A stretch of 64,000 nt of DNA from Scandinavium lactucae (lineage in GTDB: Bacteria; Pseudomonadota; Gammaproteobacteria; Enterobacterales; Enterobacteriaceae). This document shows positions 36,750 through 43,396 of this stretch, one piece after another (positions within the stretch are counted from its first letter, which is position 1; every line of letters starts with the position of its first letter). The DNA lies in the NCBI RefSeq assembly GCF_033843265.1, contig NZ_JAWXRD010000038.1, positions 55,152-119,151 on the forward strand, in the 5' to 3' direction. The position numbers and the translations under genes are program-made. Under the pieces are notes generated by a model, which saw only the letters and a list, made by a program, of their open reading frames with translations, searched no databases and had not been told where the DNA came from.

Positions 36750-38033
36750 ATGAACACATTCTCGGTTTCCCGTCTGGCGCTGGCACTCGCCTTTGGCGTG
36801 GCGCTGACCGCCTGTAGCTCAACGCCACCCGATCAGCAGCCATCTACCCAGGCCGCGCCGGGGACGTCTTCTCGCCCTATCCTGACCGCTGGCGAAGCCA
36901 AAAACTTCGTGCAGGCGCGCTATTTCACCACGATGGCCCCGAATGCGGCCCCGTGGTCGCCTTCTGCTATCGCGACTCCGGCGAAACCTGATTTCGTGGT
37001 GGGCCCGGCGGGCACGGCGGGCGTGACTCATACCACCATTCAGGCTGCCGTTGATGCCGCTATTAATCGTCACAGCAGCTCACGCGTTTATATCGCCGTG
37101 ATGCCGGGTGAATATCAGGGCACCGTGTATGTCCCTGCGGCCCCAGGCAGCGTGACCCTTTACGGCACCGGTGACAAAGCGTCTGATGTGAAAATCGGTG
37201 AAGCCATCGATTCTGAAATCGACCCGAATACCTGGCGTCGACTGGTTAACCCGGCGGGCAAATACATGCCGGGCAAACCGGCGTGGTACATGTTTGACAC
37301 CTGCCAGAGCAAGCGCACCGCCACCGTGGGCGTGATGTGTTCTGCGGTCTTCTGGTCGCAGAACAACGGTCTGCAGTTACAGAACATGACTATCGCCAAT
37401 AACCTCGGTGATAGCGTTGACGCCGGTACGCATCAGGCCGTTGCCCTGCGTAGCGATGGTGACCAGGTGCAGTTGAATAACGTCAATATCCTCGGTCGTC
37501 AGAACACCTTCCTCGTGACCAACAGCGGCGTGAAGAACGCGATGCAGAACGACCGTATCACCCGCACCCTGGTAACCAACAGCTACCTCGAAGGCGATGT
37601 AGATATCGTTTCTGGTCGTGGCGCGGTGGTGTTTGATAACACAAACTTCCAGGTCGTGAACTCTCGCACCCAGAAAGAAGCGTACGTGTTCGCCCCTGCG
37701 ACGCAGTCCAACCTGTTCTACGGTTTCCTCGCCACCAACAGCCGCTTCAACGCAGCCGGTGACGGCGTGGCGCAGCTCGGTCGTTCGCTGGACATCGACG
37801 GTAACACCAATGGTCAGGTCGTTATCCGCGATAGCGCGATCAATGAAGGCTTCAATACCGCCAAACCGTGGGCCGATGCCGCCATCTCTAACCGTCCGTT
37901 CAGCGGCAACACCGGTGCCAAGAACGACAAAGACGAGATCGAACGTAACCTGAATGACACTAACTTCAACCGCATGTGGGAATACAACAACCGCGGCGTG
38001 GGAAGTTATGTAGTGGCCGAGCCGAAGAAGTAA
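36750..38033 (+). CDS. ybhC: outer-membrane lipoprotein YbhC (pectinesterase-fold acyl-CoA thioesterase)
   Basis: 427 residues, as in E. coli. Type II signal peptide with lipobox LTAC (Cys about 22), followed by a Ser/Thr/Pro/Gln-rich linker and a right-handed beta-helix of the carbohydrate esterase 8 fold (SRVYIAVMPGEYQGTVYVP, AVALRSDGDQVQLNNVNILGRQNTF, VDIVSGRGAVVFDN). The E. coli protein is an outer-membrane lipoprotein that lacks pectinesterase activity and has been reported to have acyl-CoA thioesterase activity. Monocistronic, with its own terminator. Confidence 0.95.
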   Translation: MNTFSVSRLALALAFGVALTACSSTPPDQQPSTQAAPGTSSRPILTAGEAKNFVQARYFTTMAPNAAPWSPSAIATPAKPDFVVGPAGTAGVTHTTIQAAVDAAINRHSSSRVYIAVMPGEYQGTVYVPAAPGSVTLYGTGDKASDVKIGEAIDSEIDPNTWRRLVNPAGKYMPGKPAWYMFDTCQSKRTATVGVMCSAVFWSQNNGLQLQNMTIANNLGDSVDAGTHQAVALRSDGDQVQLNNVNILGRQNTFLVTNSGVKNAMQNDRITRTLVTNSYLEGDVDIVSGRGAVVFDNTNFQVVNSRTQKEAYVFAPATQSNLFYGFLATNSRFNAAGDGVAQLGRSLDIDGNTNGQVVIRDSAINEGFNTAKPWADAAISNRPFSGNTGAKNDKDEIERNLNDTNFNRMWEYNNRGVGSYVVAEPKK

Positions 38034-38094
38034 TCCTCTGCTTTAGCCCTAAAAACCTCGCTTCGGCGTAGTGTTTGTCGGTTAAGCATTAATA

Positions 38095-38136
38095 AAGAAG
38101 GCCGTAATGGATAACATTGCGGCCTTCTTCACTTTT
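38095..38136 (+). terminator. terminator of ybhC; left edge of the T6SS insert
   Basis: AAGAAGGCCGTAATG-GATAA-CATTGCGGCCTTCTT followed by CACTTTT. A related hairpin in the inverse orientation ends pgl at 46155-46191, so the inserted module is bracketed by two similar terminators. Confidence 0.85.
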
Positions 38137-38198
38137 AATGTCAAAAATCAGCATGGTAATAACCAGCAATAGTTGAGGTTATCGGGTCAGACTGTCCA

Positions 38199-39584
38199 TT
38201 AATAACCCCCCATATGTTCAGAGGCTTTTGTACTGATATACCGCGTTAACGCTATCCCTAAACCCAAAAAAACCACAATCGGCGTGATAAGAAAGAATAA
38301 AGCCATTTCACCTGACTCGTCACTTTTGGCTGCTGCATCAGTAAAAGCTGTGGGGCCATATACTAAGGCGAACGCAATAAACATCCCCATTAACCCTGAC
38401 CAATGCCAGGGCTGAGCATAATCCACAAATAGAGATTCTAGGGATGGATCTGTTAGACGTGATGACAGCGGGATGATATCTAACCGATTGCTATCAGACG
38501 CAGCAATTAACTGGTCCCCCTGGGCGTATTTGACTGCATCTGCCGCCAGCGCTAACGCCAGCCAGCGATATCCCGCCGATGTGTCCCCGAATGACGTTTC
38601 CAGCTCCAGCCGGTTCGCCACCAGCTTAGCCTCGTCGAGCCCCTGCATGAGCGGGTATTTTTCAACTTTTGACAGACCGGTGTACCAGAGTGTTTTCGGC
38701 GCACTGACAGGCTTTACTTGCAAATAGACTGGCAGGGTTATTTCGAGGTCTGTGATGCGGGTTATTGGCCGATAAAGGTACACCGGCTTCTCACCCTCCA
38801 TTTTCCCGTGGTTATTGGTCAGCAGCAGAGCAGAGGCGTTTTCCATTGATTTGGAATCGCCCTCTTCGTCGTGCATATCCACGATGACCAGCAACCGGTT
38901 AAACACATAGCCACGTGCCTTGTCTATCCAGTCATTGATCAGGGAATAATCCGGACACTCCGGCAAATATTCAATTCTGTCAGATTCCAGCCCCAGTCGT
39001 TCGAACGTTCGCCGCAAATCTTCAGCACACGACGCATCCCCCCCCCGCACCCACAGTGCCGTCTCAAACGATGGGTAATTTGAGGCTTTCAACTTTTCAA
39101 GCAAGGGAGTTAACAGTCGGTAGAACAGCTGTTCATTGGCGGTAAATTCAAAATCTTCTTGGCGGGGAATTTTTAGCGGCGTTTTGGGGGCCAGCGGAAA
39201 CTCCCCCTCAAGTTTGAGCATACTCAGGGCCAGTTCTTCCATGGGAGTGAGTGCCGACCAGCCCGCAATAATGACGTTGTGGTTGGCGTAAATCTTGAGC
39301 TCATTTTTCCGTTTTTTTGCAATCTCTAACCGGCATTCGTCGTAATGCCGGTTAGAACTTATTGCGGTCATGCAGAAAGAACCTAGCGCTAAACAGATCG
39401 TCGCAGGAAGGGCTATAGATTGCGAAAAAAAAGTAGAATCAACGTGTTTATCACCCGGCCACGTCAATGCCCGGATTACGACACAGATGATAACGACGAT
39501 AAGCGTAAAAATGACCACCTGTAGCGCCGGAAAGTCAGAGCGGTTCGGCTCATCTTGTTCATTGAATAACCACCATTTCATCAT
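38199..39584 (-). CDS. T6SS-associated inner membrane protein, candidate Tla3-type effector adaptor
   Basis: About 461 residues from MMKWWLFNEQDE (ATG 39584; 39581 also possible). Two N-terminal membrane helices (about 20-43 and 55-75), a large soluble domain, and two C-terminal helices (about 390-410 and 425-447). The start overlaps the PAAR stop in ATGATGA, so it is the last gene of the vgrG unit. In P. aeruginosa the vgrG2b-tli3-tle3-tla3 cluster includes a DUF2875 protein, Tla3, that hands Tle3 to VgrG; order and membrane anchoring fit that role here. No motif search was possible, so the adaptor role is inferred from context. Base composition is more A+T-rich than the backbone. Confidence 0.75.
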   Translation of the reverse strand: MMKWWLFNEQDEPNRSDFPALQVVIFTLIVVIICVVIRALTWPGDKHVDSTFFSQSIALPATICLALGSFCMTAISSNRHYDECRLEIAKKRKNELKIYANHNVIIAGWSALTPMEELALSMLKLEGEFPLAPKTPLKIPRQEDFEFTANEQLFYRLLTPLLEKLKASNYPSFETALWVRGGDASCAEDLRRTFERLGLESDRIEYLPECPDYSLINDWIDKARGYVFNRLLVIVDMHDEEGDSKSMENASALLLTNNHGKMEGEKPVYLYRPITRITDLEITLPVYLQVKPVSAPKTLWYTGLSKVEKYPLMQGLDEAKLVANRLELETSFGDTSAGYRWLALALAADAVKYAQGDQLIAASDSNRLDIIPLSSRLTDPSLESLFVDYAQPWHWSGLMGMFIAFALVYGPTAFTDAAAKSDESGEMALFFLITPIVVFLGLGIALTRYISTKASEHMGGY

Positions 39585-39838
39585 ACGGCTCCCGCCACCG
39601 GTAGCGTACTTTTTATCGCACACCCACAATCTGCTTTACAGCCATCTACCACCACGCCCCGGCCGTACATTGTCCATGTGGCGTGACACTGCTTAATAGC
39701 AAACGTGCCCTTATGTGCCGGGCATTGGACCTGATCGCCCTTCAGCACAACGGGGATCCCCATGAACTCTGCACCTGATGCTGTGATTACTTTTCCGCCG
39801 CTTATCAGCGGGTCGTTAAGACGTATAACTCCGTTCAT
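39581..39838 (-). CDS. PAAR-domain spike-tip protein
   Basis: 85 residues. The N-terminal half carries the PAAR-type repeats (RLNDPLISGGKVITASG, FMGIPVVLKGDQVQCP), followed by Cys/His residues (CPAHKG, KQCHATW, GCKADCGCAI) that bind zinc at the cone tip. PAAR proteins cap the VgrG spike of the type VI secretion system and help dock effectors. Situated in the vgrG-effector operon, 14 bp after the second immunity gene. No effector domain is fused. Confidence 0.92.
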   Translation of the reverse strand: MNGVIRLNDPLISGGKVITASGAEFMGIPVVLKGDQVQCPAHKGTFAIKQCHATWTMYGRGVVVDGCKADCGCAIKSTLPVAGAV

Positions 39839-39852
39839 GTGTTTTTATCTCC

Positions 39853-40551
39853 TTATCGTCCTGCATCCATATCGCAGCGCATGTGGTCCCAACCGGTGTA
39901 ACCCTTAACTTCTGGCACCTTGTCTGGTTGCTCCTGCCAATTAGTTTTAAATTGTTCAGTGGTTTCTTGCAGCCCTTGCTTAGTCATATACACCATGCCC
40001 CACGCCCAGCCAGGCGAGCGGGGATCTATGTGATGTACTGCGCCATCTGATGCAGTGTAAGTAAGTCCTGGGCCGCCAGGAGTCAGACGCGGATCACCAA
40101 ACGGTTTGGACGACATATACAGCCGGTGTTTGGTCTGTAAAAATCCCTGGTCGTTGACGACGGTGAAGGAAAGAACGTCATCGTAAGGGCCATAATTGTC
40201 CCCATTAGGCTCATTACCTGAAGGGGAGTAAAGTGCATCTGACCATGTCTGACCGTAGTCTTTAGAAACAATGAAACCGTCAGCTCCCCAATTTGTAATG
40301 GCTATATATTTCTCAGATGGATGAATATATTTACGTGTAAAAATTCGATAAAACTGACTTGCAGGCTGCGTGTGAATTCCTCGCTTCGTATCCGTGTACC
40401 AGAGTTCGCCTTCGCAGTCCCAGCCTTTCAGCTCCAGATAACGATGGTCATCAAAACGATAGACGACTTGGGTCGGTGGCTCTTTTGCCTGGCATCCGGC
40501 TGCCAGTAAAACGACGGCGGCCGTTAGCGCCGTAAAAAATCCTTTCGCCAT
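39853..40551 (-). CDS. Tli3-like T6SS immunity lipoprotein, copy 2
   Basis: 232 residues. Signal peptide with lipobox LLAAGC (Cys about 19) predicts a periplasmic lipoprotein, where it would neutralise an incoming phospholipase. Strongly similar along its length to the preceding gene (shared YRFDDHRYLEL, GFIVSKDYGQTW, QGFLQTKHRLYMSSKPF, GYTGWDHMRCDMD), diverging in patches around residues 85-125 and 155-215. The two are tandem duplicates 2 bp apart. Divergence may widen protection against related effectors. Confidence 0.85.
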   Translation of the reverse strand: MAKGFFTALTAAVVLLAAGCQAKEPPTQVVYRFDDHRYLELKGWDCEGELWYTDTKRGIHTQPASQFYRIFTRKYIHPSEKYIAITNWGADGFIVSKDYGQTWSDALYSPSGNEPNGDNYGPYDDVLSFTVVNDQGFLQTKHRLYMSSKPFGDPRLTPGGPGLTYTASDGAVHHIDPRSPGWAWGMVYMTKQGLQETTEQFKTNWQEQPDKVPEVKGYTGWDHMRCDMDAGR

Positions 40552-40553
40552 TC

Positions 40554-41249
40554 TTAGCGCCCCTTATCCATATCACAGCGCATGTGGTCCCAGCCGGTGT
40601 AACCCTTAACTTCTGGCACCTTGTCTGGCAAGCCCTGATAATTTGTCTCGTGGCTCACTACCTTTCCTTCCAGCCCCTGTTTTGTTAAATACACCATTCC
40701 CCATTTCCACCCTGGAGAATTTGGTTCAATTCTTTGCACTGTTCCGTCTTCAAGTGTGTAGGTAATTCCCGGTCCCCCTTCAACAACTCGCGGATCATCA
40801 AACGGTTTGGACGACATATACAGCCGATGTTTGGTCTGTAAAAATCCCTGGTCGTTGACGACGGTGAAGGAAACAGCATCTTCTCTAGGCGCACTGTTAT
40901 CTCCGTTAGGTTCATTACCTGATGGTGAAAATTGCGCAAGTTGCCAGGTTTGACCATAATCTTTAGAAACTATAAAACCACTGACGTCCCAGCTTGTAAT
41001 TGCAATATATCTCTCTGATTGATGGATAAACTTTCGCGTAAATAGTCGGTAGAACTGTGAGTACGGTTGCGTACGTATTCCTCGGTGCGTATCCGTGTAC
41101 CAGAGCGCACCCTCGCAGTCCCAGCCCGTTAGCTCCAGATAACGGTGGTCATCAAAACGGTAAACCACCTGCGTCGGTGGCTCTTTTGCCTGGCATCCAG
41201 CCGCCAGTAAAACGGCAGTGGCTGTTAGCACCGTACAAAATCCTTTCAT
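40554..41249 (-). CDS. Tli3-like T6SS immunity lipoprotein, copy 1
   Basis: 231 residues, directly downstream (9 bp) of the lipase effector, the usual place for its immunity gene. Signal peptide MKGFCTVLTATAVLLAAGC with lipobox LAAGC. The mature part shares long blocks with copy 2. Established precedent: T6SS phospholipase effectors of the Tle families are paired with periplasmic lipoprotein inhibitors (Tli). Assignment to Tli3 rests on the type of effector and on context. Confidence 0.87.
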   Translation of the reverse strand: MKGFCTVLTATAVLLAAGCQAKEPPTQVVYRFDDHRYLELTGWDCEGALWYTDTHRGIRTQPYSQFYRLFTRKFIHQSERYIAITSWDVSGFIVSKDYGQTWQLAQFSPSGNEPNGDNSAPREDAVSFTVVNDQGFLQTKHRLYMSSKPFDDPRVVEGGPGITYTLEDGTVQRIEPNSPGWKWGMVYLTKQGLEGKVVSHETNYQGLPDKVPEVKGYTGWDHMRCDMDKGR

Positions 41250-41258
41250 TGTTTATCC

Positions 41259-42761
41259 TTATGCCAGTTGGCTGTCGCTAAGTGGTTCGGGCATATCCCA
41301 TTGTAGGTTTGGCACTTCCTTGTTCCCCGCGACCAGGTCACGGGACGGGATAACCGTCGTCGCGTTGTTAAACTGGTTTACAACCCCAAACTCCCCTTTA
41401 GGAAGCATCTCATTGGGTTTATTCATAAATTTTTTCGTTAAGTCGATTTGTAACTTTCCCGTCCGGTAATACTCTTTAGCAGCAGCGTAACCATTCAACG
41501 GATCCCTCCAGTCAGCACGGTGCAACAGGCCCTCCCAGAATTTCCCGGCCTTGTAGTCGAATGCCTTGCACTGGCCGATGGCCAGGTCAAACGCCATCGC
41601 GTGGGACGGTGCAAATTTGCTCATGACAATCGATGAATGCTGGCTATAACCCACCGGGTCGGTTTTTTGCCATTCCGCCTGTAACTCTTCATCTGTTTTC
41701 TTCCAGGTCAGCGCCACGCTCTGAAAATCTTTGCTGCCTGAAACGATGCCGTGAATCACTTCTCGCTTGCGGTCATAGCTCTCTACTTTCAGCTCGTCGG
41801 ACGTCAGAACATGGCCCGGTCGCCAGCTGAGACTCTGGTAACGACTCACCGGATACGTCGCGCTTTCGGTGCGTTTGATGGCGAAGGCCTTCGCAGAATA
41901 AGAGATATAGGCATCCGGGCTGTTTGGGTCGATATAGGCTTCATACGGGGTATCGCAGGTCACCGGGTCGTCATCTTTTTTGTTTCGCTCGCCCTGTAGC
42001 TCGAAGATAAACGTCTCCGGCAGCTCTTCGCCGTTAATCACCACGTCACTGTAGGAATAGCCCGCATTCATCACCGGCGTGGGGCTGAAATCCCCTTCGC
42101 GCTCCGGGGCCATACTGAACGGTTTCCCCTGTACGGCTTGCCCTACCCAACGATGCTGGCAAAACACACGCTGGCGAAGATTGGGGATGTCTTTGGCTAT
42201 CTCATTCGGAATACCGCGCCAGCCAAACCCCTGGATAGGTTGCAGCGACACCGTGCCATCCTGGGGGCACCAGTAGTTGTAGACCTTGCCGTTATTGTTC
42301 CGCCGATATCGGATGTCTTCCCGTAGCGGATTGTCTGCCGCTTTCCGTGACGCGCAACTGGCTTCCATCGCCTGCATCTCCCCATCGGATAACTCGCCCC
42401 CTTTGTACTGTGTCGCCATCAGCGCGCAAAAATGCCTGAATGTTTCCACCCGCGCCTGTTCCGTCTGGTGATGACCGGGCTGACCATTTTCAAGAAGTCG
42501 CCCCTCCAGCGAGTACGGGGAATGATTCAGGATGGTACAGTTCACCGGGTCATAGCCGGCCTGCTTGACCAGCATATTTGCCAGCATGGTGAGGATCGTG
42601 CCCTGACTGTGCGCCACCACATTGATCACATCATTCTTAGTGACATCTTCACCGCGAATCTGAATAATCAAATCCGCCAGACGCTGGGCGGCAAAAAACT
42701 GATAGATACGGTGCGGATTAGCGAAAATGGGATGGGTATAATCGCCTCCATTCGCGTACAA
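41259..42761 (-). CDS. C-terminal fragment of Tle3-like lipase effector
   Basis: 500 codons from ATG 42761 (MYANGGDYTHPIFANPHRIY). Contains the nucleophile elbow AHSQG in INVVAHSQGTILTML (about residue 50), the serine-hydrolase signature of the effector, and a long C-terminal region of the type found in Tle3 lipases (DUF3274-like by context). Without the first fragment it lacks the N-terminal beta strand and oxyanion-hole HG, so it is unlikely to be active alone. Ends 9 bp before the first immunity gene. Confidence 0.7.
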   Translation of the reverse strand: MYANGGDYTHPIFANPHRIYQFFAAQRLADLIIQIRGEDVTKNDVINVVAHSQGTILTMLANMLVKQAGYDPVNCTILNHSPYSLEGRLLENGQPGHHQTEQARVETFRHFCALMATQYKGGELSDGEMQAMEASCASRKAADNPLREDIRYRRNNNGKVYNYWCPQDGTVSLQPIQGFGWRGIPNEIAKDIPNLRQRVFCQHRWVGQAVQGKPFSMAPEREGDFSPTPVMNAGYSYSDVVINGEELPETFIFELQGERNKKDDDPVTCDTPYEAYIDPNSPDAYISYSAKAFAIKRTESATYPVSRYQSLSWRPGHVLTSDELKVESYDRKREVIHGIVSGSKDFQSVALTWKKTDEELQAEWQKTDPVGYSQHSSIVMSKFAPSHAMAFDLAIGQCKAFDYKAGKFWEGLLHRADWRDPLNGYAAAKEYYRTGKLQIDLTKKFMNKPNEMLPKGEFGVVNQFNNATTVIPSRDLVAGNKEVPNLQWDMPEPLSDSQLA

Positions 42762-43396
42762 CGAACCGAAACCGGCAGCGGCCAGGGCAGCGCACCCGGC
42801 CCCAGCATGTCAGGGATGCAGGTGGTGGCGTTCGCAAAGGTTCCGCCCCCTTTGGCAAAATTCACATCAAGGCCGTTTTTAAAATTGTCGTTCTGAAACT
42901 TAAACGGGCTTTTTTCATCGTTACCCAGCGCGGCTTTATTCTTCGCGTTATCTTCCTGATACGCGTCATAGGGCAGACGGGCCTGCGATGACAGCTTACT
43001 GACTTCGGCCTTGTAACGTTGCTGGTCAGCCTTGTAGTCGGCATGCGTGACCGGCTTATACCCCCAGTAGAACGGGATCACCGGCGAACGGCCCGGCTCT
43101 TTGATTTTCTTCTGGGCCTCTTCGTTGTGCATCATGATGAAATCGCGCCAGCCGTGCGCGTACAAATCCGTCCGGGCCAGGCGCTTACTCAGCCCGGCAA
43201 TGATCCCTTTCTCCTGATTCTGGTACGCCTCCCCCACGTCGTTGACCCCGTGAACCAGGATAACAATACAGGGCATCGGCCGCGGAACGGCCACCCGGCA
43301 CGTTTGGGCCACTTCCCCCAGATCTTTATGAACCGGGATATCGCCCTCTGAAATTACGCGTGGGGCATACGGGCTTTTTTTCGTCGTGTCCGTCAT
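42668..43396 (-). CDS. N-terminal fragment of Tle3-like lipase effector
   Basis: 242 codons from ATG 43396 (MTDTTKKSPYAPRVISEGD), overlapping the vgrG stop. It includes the alpha/beta-hydrolase first strand and oxyanion motif CIVILVHGVNDVGEAY (about 43-58). True effector sequence extends to about residue 202 (PDMLGPGA). The last 40 residues (LPWPLPVSVRCTRMEA...) are out-of-frame readthrough of the frameshift and not conserved protein. No signal peptide, as expected for a cargo delivered by VgrG. Confidence 0.7.
   Translation of the reverse strand: MTDTTKKSPYAPRVISEGDIPVHKDLGEVAQTCRVAVPRPMPCIVILVHGVNDVGEAYQNQEKGIIAGLSKRLARTDLYAHGWRDFIMMHNEEAQKKIKEPGRSPVIPFYWGYKPVTHADYKADQQRYKAEVSKLSSQARLPYDAYQEDNAKNKAALGNDEKSPFKFQNDNFKNGLDVNFAKGGGTFANATTCIPDMLGPGALPWPLPVSVRCTRMEAIIPIPFSLIRTVSISFLPPSVWRI

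Larger units (their letters stand above)
41259..43396 (-). pseudogene. tle3: Tle3-like T6SS lipase effector gene, frameshifted
   Basis: The two open frames 43396-42668 and 42761-41259 together encode one lipase effector of about 712 residues. The first frame ends meaningfully at PDMLGPGA (near 42790); the continuation AAGFGSLYANGGDYTHPIF lies in the -1 frame. Restoring one G in GCGCTG to make GCGGCTG (about 42790) joins them as GPGAAALAAAGFGSLYANGG. No classic slippery heptamer is visible. So this is a single-base deletion that inactivates the effector, an assembly or sequencing error, or less likely a recoding site. Both immunity genes downstream are intact. Confidence 0.75.
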
